From the NCBI GenBank assembly GCA_030141605.1, contig JAQGDQ010000067.1:620001-684000 (forward strand): DNA of 64,000 nt, given 5' to 3'. The notes below the pieces were generated by a model that worked only from the letters and a program-made list of their open reading frames with translations, did not search any database and was not told the DNA's origin. A program made the position numbers and the translations under genes. How positions within the stretch are numbered: the stretch's first letter is position 1; the number at the start of each line of letters is the position of its first letter. This document shows, piece by piece, positions 47,801-59,384 of this stretch. This DNA is from Tubiluchus corallicola. Its lineage: Eukaryota > Priapulida > Priapulimorpha > Priapulimorphida > Tubiluchidae.

Positions 47801-50800
47801 CCACACAATACCACCACACCGCACCGCACCACACCATACCACCTACACACCACACTACACACACCATACCACTACACCACATCACACCACACTGCACCAC
47901 ACCATACCACTGCACCACCCACACACCACACCACACCACCCACACCATAATACTCCACCACATCACACCGCACAGCACCACACCATAACACCACACCACC
48001 CACCCACCTACACACCACACCATACCACTCCACCACATCACACCACACCGCACCACACCATACCACTGCAGCACACTGCACCACACACCACACCACCCAC
48101 ACCATACGACTCCACCACATCACACCACACTGCACCACACCATACCACCGCACCGCACCACCCACACACCACACCACACCACCCACACCATAATACTCCA
48201 CCACATCACACCGCACTGCACCACAACACCCACCCACCCACACACCACGCCACCCACTCCATACCACACTACCCACACCACACCCCACACACCCTATCAC
48301 CCCACCACACCATCCATAGCACAACACACAAAGCACACCACCACCACACCACATCAAATCCACCACCTCACGTGGTGATCATGATGTTGATGATGATGAT
48401 GATGGTGGTGGCAACGATGACGACACCTATAGCACAAGCACCAACAGCACAGCATTACAACAAAACCATTCCAAACATTTTTCACAAAGTTGAAACTATG
48501 TGCTATAATATAATAAATAGCAAAGGTCCCGCAAAAGATTTTGCGTATAAATACACGTGTAATCAATAATACGCGAACTTCCTACCTAGTCCTCATTTAT
48601 TTTGCGTAACTAACGCAAACCCGTAGCAGGCAGCTTTTTGCTGAATTAAAGTTATAAGATTACAGCAGAGTACAATGGATGACGTCACAACAATAGCTTT
48701 GCGTCAGCAGTTTTCTAAGTGAAAATTGCCGAAAATAGAACTCCTAATTAACTCGTTGATACTCCTCTCGGTGGACCTGCCCTAAAATATAACCCACATC
48801 ATCGTGTAGCCCCGTTCTTCCTCTTTCTGATGAGCCATATATCTCCTTCCGAGAGTCCCACCAGGCGACGCTAGAACGTTTTTTCCGCAGGCTGTTTGGT
48901 CAAAATTTCGAAAAAATCGCGAGTTGGCTCCGGAAAAACGCCCGTTGCGGGGCGCCGTGGTCCTCTCGCGAATTCTAAATATGCCTACTACACCCACCGC
49001 TGAACGGGCTATCTATCCATACCCAGTACCCCCCTCGGCCCGTTCCCGTTCTCTACATCTCAGCCGTATAACTTTTGCAAAAAACGGCCGAAAAAGGGCC
49101 ATTTTTGGAGGTTTTTCGCCTCCCGTTCCTCCCGGTGGGCCCCATTCGAAAAATAAACCCCCAATGAGACGACACTAGATCGAGACCTTTCGTTTGATAT
49201 ATAGATCGCCGCAAATGGTGCCCTCGTCTGGGCTGTAGCCTCGAATCTTATATATATATTAAGATACCAAGAATATTAATACAAGAGTATATATTTATAT
49301 AGTATTTAGTGGTGACGGTAACATCAGTTGAAATTATTAGTGAATTAAATTTACACATAATTGAAAAACTTATTAGGAATAACAGATTTAGCTCAACTAC
49401 AAGGATTTCAACTTAAATGGAAGTAAGGAAAATAGTAGTCTTTTTTTTTCCTTCCACTGCTTGATCTTCTTTCTTTCATCTATTAATTCCCAAGTTTTTT
49501 CCTGTATCCACATTTCTTTCCTATTACCCCTTTTTCTGCCAAGCTGTTCATCTGCCACTGTTGTTACAGCTTCCTTGAATATTTTCCATTGTTCTTCACT
49601 ATTGCTGGCTTGCAGTAGTGGTTCAAATCTGTTGCTAAGTGCAAGTTCATACCTCCTTGCTTCTTGTTGATCTTTCAATTTTTCAACTGCAAAAGGTTTG
49701 GCGATTTTTGGCTTCTGTATCTTTTTCAGTTTCAGCTGGACTTTTCCTTGAACTAAGTGATGATCAGAACCCACATCAGCTCCACGGCACACTTTCACAT
49801 CATTCAGTGCTGATCTCCATATCTTGCTGATACAGATGTAGTCGATTTCATTCTGGGTATTCCCATCTGGTGATCTCCATATCTTCTTGTGGATGGTCTT
49901 GTGGGCAAAATAGGTGTTTCCAATGCACAGTCCATTTAGATTGCACAACATCAGGAAACGCTCACCATTGTTGTTTGTTACTTGAGCTGATCTATGTGGC
50001 CAGTCCGTGTCTGCTTACATGCTCCAGTCCGTGTCTATTGCTGTCAATCTGTGCATTCATGTCACCCATGAAGAGAATGATGTCATGGCTGGGGATGTCA
50101 TTCAGCACATCTTGGCATTGTTTAAATGCAAACAATAGTTGTTTTCACATGCCTTGATTGCATTCTGGCAGTTATTATCCTCTCACTGACTGTGTTCCAT
50201 CCTATCAATGTTTTTGCTGCCTCTCTGGTGATCCTCCTCTGGTCCTGAATACAGAAAGGTTGTTTATCCACTCTTGATATTTCCACTTCCTGTTCATCTC
50301 ACTTCCGTGAGACCCAAGATATCGAGCTGGTAGTTGTTAAATTCCCGTTCACCTGGGCGATTTTTCCTGTTTGAAACATTGTTCTTATGTTCCAGGTGCC
50401 AATTTTTGTCAGCTTTGTGGCACTCAGTATCGAGTTCTTCATACTGGGCTTCCTCTCGGCTTTGACCCAGCATCGTCATAACATGGGTCGAACTTTCTGC
50501 CTTGTGCCGATTGCCAGTAGATTTGTTTCTGTCCGTTTCTGTAGCAATCGAAAGTTTTTACAGGGTAGGGGTGCTAACCCTACGCCAAACCCTCCTCCTC
50601 TCTCAACCGGGCTTGGGACCGGCTATGGCGGAGTCAACAGTTTAACTAGTATTATATCACTCTATTGTATTCCTTGAATGCTTAACTTGCTTTATAGAAG
50701 AAGTTGGTCTAGAGTGCATTGTTTAGTTCATTAATTGCTTATATTAGCTGTTCATTCAAAAACAACTATCTATATCAATTAGTAAGCCATTAAATAATGT

Positions 50801-53800
50801 GTGCTTATCAATGTGCTAAGTGATTTATTTTTGTACAAAAACTTTAAATGTGTGACAAGTTACAGGGCAATCAGGTAGTGGATGAGGATTCTGACCACAA
50901 TTTTAGCTTGTTAGGCAATGTGAATTGTTTTCCAAACAGAAATAATGTATATTTGCTATGTCAAGTCACATACTATGAACGTAACAAATTAAATTTGCAA
51001 TTAATGAAACATTAAACTTGTGCGTCGGTACTGTCACTCAGATGTCTCACGGTCAAAGGAGCCAATTATATAATTTTCGAAAAAAGCCCAAGGCTTCGCG
51101 CCATTTCCCAATGGATCATCATGAAACTTTGTAGAAATGTGTTAAAACAAATTCCGCATTGACTGACAGAGTAGATTTTTGATCTTGAATTCAATGTAGA
51201 TGGGATGACATCATTTTCTAGAAAAGCATGTTCGATTTACTTTGCAATGAATCGTCATGAAACTTTATATGAATGTGCTAGATCAAATTCTGTGTCGACT
51301 GAAGGAGTCATATTTTTCATTTGCCATCTACAGTTGAAAACATGGAGCATTGATGTCATTTCTAATTCACAATCTTGAGTTCAGCGAGTTCCTCAACCAA
51401 TAATTCGAGTGAAACATGTATAATTAATGGAGCCGGTTAGTGGCTGCTGAATCTAAACGAAACGATGCCATTAATAATTTTAAACATCATAACTTTAGAT
51501 GTCAAAAATGTTCCAGTTTTGGTTGTTCTAATTAAATCGTCTATGTTATAGTAGTCCATCTATTGGTTATTGTAAAAAGCTTATTGGTTATCTAATATTG
51601 TTGTTTTAGCGCTGGAGCTGTTAACTATTCCGTTTTTCATAAAAGTGTAAGCGATTTGAATGTCTTCATGTATATTAGCTATAGGCTGATATTTTTTGAT
51701 TCACGGTTTAACAATCCACAAACATCAGTTCGATTTTTGCATGGTTTTTAATAGTCTTTTGAGTACACGTGCAACTTTTGCAACCAATAATTTATTGTTA
51801 ATAATAAGAATAATAAATTGTTTATGCTTAATTAGGAAAATTCTCCACTTAAAGGTGGTCGGGGCCATGCCAGTCTAGTGTCAAAATGCCGACTGTGCAA
51901 CAGAGAAAATTCTATAGGTAATGATAATAAATTCTATTAGTGTCTGTTCTGACGTAATAGTGCATCTTTACCTACTGTCTTTAACTGCCAATATACATTT
52001 TGCAAAATGATTAACGTAGCTTATGATTATATATACATGCAGTTCTTAAATAAAAAATCTTTTATTAATAGATATTATTAAAAATTCCATTATTCCATAC
52101 ACCATGGAGCACAATAATCAGTTTGTTACAATTGTCACATTTGATTGTCGAGGTATGGAACCTACAGATTTTTCACCCAGGGTAAGTATGTTTCATGTGG
52201 CATCTTGAAAAATTTTTAAGTTTTCAGACAGTCTGAGATATTATTATTTGGTGGTGGTTTATCGTATTTTTGTTTGTTACTGTTTCATTTTTGTGTAGTC
52301 ACCTTAATGACTCTAGAACTTTAAAGGAATACTGGACCTACTTTTAAACCACATCTTAAAATAATCTAATATATCAAGTATTGAAAGGTTAATATATTGT
52401 TTTTTAATAATGATTCAATGTGAAAAAAACTAATACCTCATAAATTTTATTTTGCCTTCGCGCGGCTAGTTCTTCGGTGTTAAATGCATTTCACCATTTA
52501 CTAGTTAGATGGGCACATCTCAGAAAAGAGTTGCACAAAAAGTAAGCACTGTACCTGATTATAAGAACACATTCATTTGTGACATGTTCGAGAACTCATG
52601 CACTGTAAACTTGAAATTTAAGTTTTTAAACTTAAAATTTGCAGAGTTTTTCAATTTTATGTGTCACACTGAATGTTGTACAGTAGCACTCTACCAGTTT
52701 TCTCTTTCCCAAGTACATGCAATATGCTTGCAGAATTTTTCTGCCATTAGAAAATTATATTCACTTGTAGCATCATCTCTAGGTTTGTTCTTTGGCCATT
52801 AAATAATTCTTTAAGCTCTTATAATTATCATAAACACTTTGGTATTCTCTTCTTATACATGTTAAGATGTAGACATTTTACTGTACTTCAAAGTGTGGTA
52901 GGATATGAAAATCATCCTGTTTTCCTTTAAGTAATCTTATTGAGCTACTGTTTTGTAGCTTAGTACTGTAGCAGATCATTGTTTGCTAAGTAAAATAATT
53001 TTCCTTAGATATTTACATACCTATATCTCGCTGAAGATATATTATTGTCAATTTACTATGCATTTAGTGAAAGTGTGATATTAATACATACTCCAAAGGA
53101 GATTGGTAACACAAGCAGATGCATTTGTTAATGACTGAAATAAAATAAATTAATTCAGTTAGGTATGTAGTACACTCTATGAATTTTATTTGGTGCATTT
53201 CTTTATTGGCTGTTTAAATTTAAAACAGTCTGTCGCCTTTAGGTTACAAGTTAAAGCCACTTATCCAAGCAACATTTATGAGCTTACTGAGAACTCAAAG
53301 GTCACAGTTCCAGAAAGGTGCCATTACCAGCAGCCCAAGACTTTGCAGTGATAATGTCTTTATTCTAACTAGACTTCTTTTTATGTGCAGCCACACTGTG
53401 CAGACAAATAGCAAATAGTAATTACACGTTTTTCAAGCAAAGCACTTTAGCTATGTCTCCGATTACTTCAGAAAGCTTTTAAAACTTTTTTTATAAGTTG
53501 TTGCTTCCAAGCTTTCTTGTATTGTAGATAGAAACTACTGATTGTATTGTGATAAGGCAGGTTACGATGCAGTTTGTTTTTAGGCTGGTTTCAAAGCCAG
53601 AGGTGCTGAAACAGAAACATTTTTTTCTGATATCTCCTTAACTGAAAAGGTAAGTTGAAATTAATTTCGTGTTATAAATGACTTATTTAGTTATATCAAC
53701 AGTAGTGATTTTTTTATACACTGCAAGTTGGCTATCCAGCACTTAATGCCTGACCCAACGCAAAAAATCTGGCTCAGTGTCAAGGATATCCTTTCAAGAT

Positions 53801-54586
53801 GAGCCACTGAACTGCCTGAGGTGTTTCAGCTATGTTCGGAGTATACATATACGTATACTCCTTTTTATGAGGAAAACAGCCAAGTTTTAGCAATGATGCC
53901 ACCTGGAGTGAGTATTGAGTGGACGCCACTCTCATAAAGCACTTGTGGTTTTCCACTCAGTTAGGGACTCCCCCACAAACATACATGGCATCGGCCTACC
54001 AACAGTTGTTTTTTAAATAAATATTCTATCGTTATTCTAAAATAACAATTATTCTATCATTTTTATAAAATAAAATTCAAGGCGCTAAGGCAATTCAGAT
54101 AAAATGTTCTTATTATGGCTTTTCAGTCTGATTTTCTTCTATATTGACCTTATAATTTGTGCATGTTAAAATAAAAAATACACAAACTTTACATAAACTC
54201 TGTGTAAATGCAGGATATGAAGCTAAAAGTATTGCATTTGGTAGCACCATTAATTATGCCCTGTACTGGTTGGCAGCTTGCAGCATGCCAAATTTTATAA
54301 AAAGATAATGCCCTTTTCAAACATAATGCCTTTGTTTTAAATTCATTAAACATTTGGTGCCATCTTAGATCAGGTTTTTTACTAGCCAGAAATAAGACAT
54401 CCTAACTATCCTCCTCCTCTACTGATTCAGTCTGACAAAAAAAACTTGTAGCTGTTTAAAATCTGGTTATACAGAAGAGTTATTGTTTAAATTAATTTTT
54501 TGTTCCAGGAATGGGCTGATTATGATGAAAGGGCAAAGGAAGCAGTTGGTATTTATGAAATAGAACATCGGTTCGTGAAAATGTAA
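39192..54586 (+). CDS. CZIB: CXXC motif-containing zinc-binding protein (CZIB/C1orf123, UPF0587), 7 exons, 160 aa
   Basis: It is a small cytosolic zinc-binding protein conserved across eukaryotes; its molecular role is not settled. Exons: 39192-39197, 43965-44048, 44260-44316, 51836-51917, 52072-52181, 53584-53649, 54509-54586; every phase agrees and the product is 160 aa, the length I recall for the human protein. Zinc ligands are two CxxC pairs at C33/C36 (KCLNCGE) and C67/C70 (KCRLCNRENSI), the human spacing. Other matches are KIGLQVKANLENVTDL, DFRWYLK, LKGGRGHASLV, TFDCRGMEPTDFSP, AGFKARGAET, FSDISL, and EWADYDERAKEAVGIYE with HRFVKM at the end. The coding length is 483 nt in 15.4 kb because introns 1 (4.8 kb) and 2 (7.5 kb) hold LINE copies. 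Exon 1 (two codons) is chosen by length, donor and divergent position. Confidence 0.92.
39690..41150 (-). pseudogene. Degenerate LINE reverse transcriptase (CR1/jockey-like)
   Basis: The minus strand translates, with stops and frameshifts, to an RT core: SYLDFKKALDSVPHQRLLLK, GIPTEWRPIISGIPQ (normally SGVPQGSVLGP; here the glycine motif is altered) and INDITDC. Next comes a thumb/C-terminal part ILEYESVVWSPQYVTLKNAL with TRLAIDL. The catalytic YADD region is not intact. It lies in CZIB intron 1 and is inactive. Confidence 0.75.
41220..42900 (+). pseudogene. Degenerate LINE, 5' part: PHD-like finger, coiled coil, CCCH fingers, endonuclease
   Basis: Broken plus-strand frames show, in order: a PHD-like finger relic (CSKCVKRVEIGKDGMYC, then WLHREC, 41313-41405); a coiled coil (41640-41800); two CCCH-type fingers (FESRCKFRH near 41960; CNYGIRCRYRH near 42190); and an AP-endonuclease relic (VVYSNCRGLNNTLESLHGV near 42441; VKKQNLIILNATEQCSKRWT near 42740). 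RT is missing. The first two blocks are ORF1-like and the last starts ORF2. It lies in CZIB intron 1. Confidence 0.7.
43965..44048 (+). CDS. CZIB: CZIB exon 2
   Basis: The acceptor TTTTTTTTAG ends at 43964 and the donor GTAACA begins at 44049. It encodes residues 3-30 (KIGLQVKANLENVTDLTPDG to DFRWYLK). Confidence 0.93.
44260..44316 (+). CDS. CZIB: CZIB exon 3: first CxxC
   Basis: It encodes residues 31-49, LKCLNCGEIADKWQYLCLL, with zinc ligands C33 and C36. The acceptor TTTTTTAG ends at 44259 and the donor GTAAGA begins at 44317. Confidence 0.94.
44661..44810. repeat. (CATA)n microsatellite
   Basis: About 35 near-perfect copies of a 4-bp unit in CZIB intron 3 give a spurious MYVC repeat frame on the minus strand. 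Confidence 0.97.
45080..46984 (-). mobile_element. RTE-like LINE, 3' part with reverse transcriptase
   Basis: Minus-strand sequence of a non-LTR ORF2 split by two frameshifts (near 46175 and 45440). Visible are KNNKTAGEDQIMAELLKHG, PKKGNLADCNNWRGITLLS, QQAGFRKGRSCCEQI, INFIDFKKAFDSVHR, TGVRQGCIMSPFLFLLAIDF, LDFADDIALLETS (catalytic pair intact) and a C-terminal region RRLKLAGHILRLPEQCHSKI with PPGGKRKRG. A CAG/CAA run codes seven Gln before the FADD motif. A TAAGG-type tail follows the stop near 45090. The 5' part continues at 49450. Confidence 0.88.
47700..48350. repeat. Imperfect ACCAC/CACAC satellite (about 650 bp)
   Basis: A C- and A-only strand bias made of CACCACACTGCACCACACCA-type units of irregular length, inside the nested insertion. 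Both-strand frames here are translated repeat. Confidence 0.92.
48760..49240. other. CpG-rich unexplained block
   Basis: About 480 bp of markedly higher G+C and CpG (GCGGGGCGCCGTGGTCC on one strand; CTCGCGAATTC) within AT-rich surroundings, inside the nested insertion. Both strands have open frames of 70-84 codons, but none resembles a known domain. Confidence 0.6.
49450..50600 (-). mobile_element. RTE-like LINE, 5' part with endonuclease
   Basis: The same element as 45080-46984, displaced by an insertion. The minus strand reads an AP-endonuclease: NFNNYQ-type start (GEREFNNYQLDILGLTEVR, 50294-50350), degenerate middle, then LCNLNGLCIGNTYFAHKTI, RSPDGNTQNEIDYICIS and GADVGSDHHLVQGKVQLKL (catalytic SDH), followed by a charged linker ending ELIDERKKIKQWK where the insertion begins. 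The 5' boundary near 50600 is approximate. Confidence 0.85.
51105..51365. repeat. Two diverged copies of an about 125-bp unit
   Basis: Each copy contains ATCATGAAACTTT or its variant ATCGTCATGAAACTTTAT, a GACTGA segment and a GATGTCATTT or GATGACATCATTT end. It lies in CZIB intron 3. Confidence 0.55.
51836..51917 (+). CDS. CZIB: CZIB exon 4: second CxxC
   Basis: It encodes residues 50-76: LKGGRGHASLV and KCRLCNRENSI with zinc ligands C67 and C70. The acceptor TAATTAG ends at 51835 and the donor GTAATG begins at 51918, phase 1. Confidence 0.94.
52072..52181 (+). CDS. CZIB: CZIB exon 5
   Basis: It encodes residues 77-113: DIIKNSIIPYTMEHNNQFVT, then FDCRGMEPTDFSPR. The donor GTAAGT begins at 52182 in phase 0. 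Confidence 0.94.
53584..53649 (+). CDS. CZIB: CZIB exon 6
   Basis: It encodes residues 114-135: AGFKARGAETETFFSDISL, then TEK. The acceptor TTTTTAG ends at 53583 and the donor GTAAGT begins at 53650. Confidence 0.94.
54509..54586 (+). CDS. CZIB: CZIB exon 7 (terminal)
   Basis: It encodes residues 136-160: EWADYDERAKEAVGIYEIEH, then RFVKM and TAA. The acceptor GTTCCAG ends at 54508. Confidence 0.94.
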   Translation, partial: EWADYDERAKEAVGIYEIEHRFVKM

Positions 54587-55388
54587 AATTCTAGCAGTAT
54601 TTTAATTTGATATTTCGTTTTGGAAAACTACAAAAGATACTGATGATGCAAAGTCATTTTTATTAATCAAAATCGTGCTGATTTCTAAAATTGTTACAGT
54701 TTGGGATATTCTGCTCATCATTGTGATATGTAATTTGGGAACATCTCATTTAAGTATTAAACATCAGGAATAGGAAACAAATTCTCATCAAATTCATACA
54801 TGTATTTGGAATTTGCTTTAATTGTTCTTGGCAAATTTGTCTGGTGTGACCATTTTTACCTGTGTTTTATTTGTTATGATTTGATTTATTACAAAATTAT
54901 TAATTTGATGCAACTTTGTTGAAGTACATGACATTAGTATTGCTCCTTTTGAGATATAATTATGTGTAGAACTGAGAGTAATGAAGCAGTGTAATATGCA
55001 CATTGGCCCAATGTGCAAACTGTGAATTGATGACATGCACTTTGTATTCAGCACTTTGCCTTTCACAACAACCCAACAACAGCAAGTTCATACAACTGCA
55101 TTAGTGTGAATGGTGGTGTTGATGATAATGGTTGATGGTGATGATGACAATGATGGTTGATTGGTGATGATGACAAGAATGATGGTGATGATAGTGGTGA
55201 TGATGATGACAATGACAACAGTGATGATAACAGGCATGATGGTCAACACAATACTGATAGCAAAAGAAACTGCCCAGTATTATTTTTGGCAGACATAATA
55301 TTGATTATGCTGATGACAGCAGTGAACTAGATACCATTGTTGGAGATGATTCTGGCAACGGAATAATGGTGGTAATGGTAACAATACG

Positions 55389-56022
55389 TTTTGGTGATAT
55401 TGATGATGGCCTGAGGTGAATTTTGATAAATTGACATTCTCTTTTTGCTCCTGCTTACCTAAGGTCTTCTTTACTTTCTTTTACTTTTATCTTCTTTCTT
55501 CTCCCGAATCCCCGTTTAATAACTTTTTTTAATTGTCACTCTTAAACCTCAGGTTTTTCTTAATGGGAAAAATACAAATAATGATATTTTTTGCTGTTTT
55601 TAATAACAGCTGCTTTGACGGATGTTAAGCCTATAATAGATAAAGCATCTAGTGTCTGGTGTCCGAGTTCAGCATCTTGAAGCAAGAAAGAACGTATATA
55701 TATTGTTTTGGTGATATTGATGATGGCCTGAGGTGAATTTTGATAAATTGACATTCTCTTTTTGCTCCTGCTTACCTAAGGTCTTCTTTACTTTCTTTTA
55801 CTTTTATCTTCTTTCTTCTCCCGAATCCCCGTTTAATAACTTTTTTTAATTGTCACTCTTAAACCTCAGGTTTTTCTTAATGGGAAAAATACAAATAATG
55901 ATATTTTTTGCTGTTTTTAATAACAGCTGCTTTGGCGGATGTTAAGCCTATAATAGATAAAGCATCTAGTGTCTGGTGTCCGAGTTCAGCATCTTGAAGC
56001 AAGAAAGAACGTATATATATTG
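55389..56022. repeat. Near-identical 317-bp tandem duplication
   Basis: 55389-55705 and 55706-56022 match almost base for base from TTTTGGTGATATTGATGATG to GCAAGAAAGAACGTATATAT. The one difference I found is GCTTTGACGG versus GCTTTGGCGG. This implies a recent duplication. Confidence 0.93.
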
Positions 56023-56729
56023 TTAGTAGGTGATGAAATCAAAGATTTTGGCCGCGGATGCTCTTGGTATTTTTTTAACCATCTAGCGTCTAACATCTAT
56101 ATATTATCATCATCAGCATCATCATCAAAATTTTGACACCATCACTGCGACCACCACAATCATTGGTAACACTGACATGGGAAAGTAGAGGAGAGGAGTG
56201 GACAGAAAAAAAACAAAATAATATAGAAAAAAGAGATAGGGATAATAAAGTGAAAAGGAAGGCCGTGAATAAAATGAAAAAAAGAAATAGGAAAAGCCAG
56301 AAAGGAAGATAGGATGCAAGGAAGGGAAGAAGAAAACCAGCAAGCGTGTAAGCAGGAGAGAAGACAGGAATTGCCAAAACAATAGTAAAATAGAAACGAA
56401 GTTTGTTTGCTTTGAATATTTGTTATACACTGCCTTGGCTTTATTTCAAAATTTTCACTTGATTGTTCACTGCTTTCAAGTTTTTCCTGCACTTGCTAAT
56501 TGTGATTATTTTTTATAGTTATCTTTGTTTTCAATACACTAAAACTGGCGCATGTTTAACAGTAACTTTTTTTATTTTTCAGATAACTTTCCACAATAGA
56601 AACAATATTTGATGAGTAGCAGATTTGGTTTAGCTGAAAATTGAACTCAGCGATTGATTTTTATTTTTTGTAAATATGTATATATATTTCAATTTTGAAG
56701 TTAGCATTTTGTAGTTTCTGTAACAGGTT

Positions 56730-57435
56730 AAATGATTTTAAAGCACAAGAAAACCATTCACTTACATAAAGCTTAAAAAAGTTGTCTTGATACTTTATAT
56801 CAGTTACATGCTATGTTGTTGCATACAAGAGCTTGCTTCTTGCATTAGCAGTTGCCCTGTACAAAACTTGTAAATTTAAACTTCTGTGATGATCGTTAGG
56901 CGCCGCCATTTTGATGATAAATCATTTGAAACAAGTTCAGATAACACTGCGTAAAGTTTGAAAAAATAATCATGCATTCATAGTACATGCTTCACTAACT
57001 AGGCAAAATTTTAAATTATTGTATCTTATCAACAAAATTAAAAGTAAGTTTTTTGGTGGTTGAGTGGTGCCAACTGGTGCTCAACGACATTTTACCAATT
57101 GGTGCAAACATTTCAAATTATTCAGAGTTTTCTTTCTACATAACTCTTTTAAGCTGGTAAGCAAAATGCTAAGTAATATGACTGTCATGGAAAGTTTTTT
57201 GGGACATAGTTTAACATTGCCTTCTCTTCCCCTGATTTGTGTTGTGCGTATGTAACGTCACATAATGGCACAGTTGGAAGAGTATAGTGGGAGATTTAAA
57301 ATGAAAACAAACAAAAATTCTTTTTAATGTGAGTGCGATATACCCTTAAAATTGCTATGAACTAATATAATTTTTTAAGGCGATTTTGCTGAAACCTACT
57401 TTAGGAACCCCTTTTCTTGTCCTTTAATATAAATT
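56730..57435. repeat. Dispersed repeat, copy B
   Basis: It aligns in the same orientation with 25960-26420: shared TAAAGCACAAGAAAACC, TAACATTGCC, GGGAGATTTAAAATGAAAAC versus GGGAGATTTAAAATAAAAAC, and AACCCCTTTTCTTGTCCTTT. The two copies have diverged considerably, and copy B is longer between the first and second shared blocks. Confidence 0.7.
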
Positions 57436-58253
57436 TCTTCAGTGGAAAATTGATTTACTTCCTCGATGCGAACAATCTTCCTCATTATATGGTCATATCA
57501 GTGCTGTAACCCATTGCATTTGTCTGGTTTGCAATGCGATTCCTTGCTATACTTGTAGGTTATGTACTGGCTTTCTTCATCACTTCTTACACAGAACACT
57601 CACCATTCTCGTCCAATAACAAACACTTCATATGTTATGATGTTTGTCTCTTAATCTATTGGTCATTGTTTGCATTATTGACTTCGTTCTGTAATTTCTA
57701 CAGGCATTTGGTCGCATGAAAATCAAATCTCATGTAAAATAGGCTCCTACAGCTACTGTGCATGTTCTTTTGTTATTCATCATCACTAGTTTTTTAGGTT
57801 GGCATTGAGTCAAGTTGTATAGACTGTTTATCATCATGACGTTATTATAATTATCAATATTGTCGCTGCCTCAGCCACTGTCACCACCACCGCCGCTTTT
57901 CAAGTCTAACCTGATTTTTTCTAACATTTTTGTCATTTTCCTCTCCTTTTCCTCCCCTCTAGCATCATCACTACTATTCAATTGTATTGATTATTGCTAA
58001 CAGTTAACTACATTTCTTTAGTGTTGCTATCCTAATAGGTCTTTTTGTGAACATTCAGTTACTTTTAGATTTCTTCCTGTTATACTGACAAGGTATAACG
58101 TAGCTTTTTAGTTATGTGTTTTAGGTATTTGCTTTATAGTGAAAGCATTGCCACTGATTGCAGCTACTCATGTGAGGACTGCTTATCTCTGTTAAAGTAA
58201 ATATCTTTTGTGATGTTCCACTATTGTCAGTCTTACACACAAAGTATGAGAAA

Positions 58254-59376
58254 CAGGGGCGGAACTAGATGTGGCAAGCAGGGGGGGGGCAAAAATTTTT
58301 TGGGAGGGCGAGGTATCCGAAGTGGTTAAATAATGGTTAAGCCAATTTTGAACCCCTTTTATACTGCATGCAGGCCTATAATGAGCATGTGTGTGGGACG
58401 GCATAGCAGACAGAGCAATAATGAGAAAATTAACTCTCAGTTAACCTAACGTTATTAATGTGCCTCTAACTAAATTGTTATTTACAGAAATTTATCATAC
58501 ACAAATTTTAAGAAAAGTTTTGCTACTGCTTTTGAAGAGGGCCCACATTGACATGCTGTCCTTGTGTATTTCCGTCTCTTTGTGCTTTTGCATATCATGG
58601 CCAGTTTTCGGATATTTCGTCATATGTGGTTGTCGTGGTTTCTCAGATCTACTTCCTTGGATAAAAAAGTCTAAAGTTTTCTAGGTGGTACAACTTTGTC
58701 GTCTGCCCTATTCCCAGACATGTAACATGTAATCACGTGAAAATTCCTGTTTGTCAACAAGATGAAACAACAGTGCAATAAATGAGCAAATAAGCAGCTA
58801 AAATCGCAGCGAAAACTAGCAGAGATTCTCCTAGCAGGAGAAAAATGATGAAATGTGCTCAAAAATCACGCCCTTTTATGCAGCAAACTCATGGGAAAGA
58901 GTCGCTAAGGAGTAGCAAAGAATCGGTAATGTCCAATCAGGAGGTGGCTCATCAATTTGTATCTCCCAAACGGACTCTCTGGTACTAGGGTAGCTCAACA
59001 TGACTTCAATGTTTGCATTGTTTTTGCTCTATTATTTCACTGCTGAACGAAGCTCGAGTGCTAACTGAGCCGTTTTGTTAACTAACAGTCTTTTGTGCAA
59101 AGACGCTAATGCTACTCAACGAGCTGGTTTGTTAACTGTTCCTGCCTGCCTCCTGAATAGATTACATGCAAACAAATTAACTACATCCTGACTTTCAGGT
59201 AAACACATCTGGTCTGGCAGGTATTAACAGTCAGAATAATTTAACTTGGCGACAAACTTTAATGATAAAAAATATTATTGGGCTACTGCAAAAAAAAATT
59301 GTTTGTCCGATTTGGCAGGGGGGCGCAAATTTTGACAGGGGGGCGCCCCCTTCGCCCCCTCCTAGTTTCGCCCCTG
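58254..59376. mobile_element. Non-autonomous hAT element (1123 bp) with 8-bp TSD
   Basis: The termini CAGGGGCGGAACTAG and CTAGTTTCGCCCCTG are inverted repeats with one mismatch. They are flanked by the perfect direct repeat ATGAGAAA (58246-58253 and 59377-59384). An 8-bp TSD with CAG...CTG ends is diagnostic for the hAT superfamily. Subterminal G runs and GGGGGGCGC repeats are present. No transposase is encoded. Confidence 0.9.
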
Positions 59377-59384
59377 ATGAGAAA

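Larger units (their letters stand above)
46985..49449. mobile_element. 2.46-kb nested insertion within the LINE
   Basis: The LINE linker is interrupted here: KKIKQWK ends at about 49450 and VRDQAKTLESKSQANEQY resumes at about 46980. The insert starts with (AAGT)n on the plus strand, equal to a (TTAC)n 3' tail on the minus strand, typical of a retroelement tail. Its other end is A/T-homopolymer-rich (TTTTTTTTTT near 49441-49450). The interior contains the CCACA array and a CpG-rich block. No transposase or RT is seen. Target duplication could not be confirmed. Confidence 0.65.
54587..58253. other. Region downstream of CZIB without a gene
   Basis: I see no exon-like homology. It holds a GAT-rich tract (about 55105-55240), the 317-bp tandem duplication, a purine/pyrimidine-biased tract (about 56190-56350) and copy B of the dispersed repeat. 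Confidence 0.6.

Noticed and set aside
47702-48366. Open frames in the CCACA region (up to 164 codons)
   Set aside because: Satellite composition explains the open frames; the peptides are only H/T/P or V/W/C/G.
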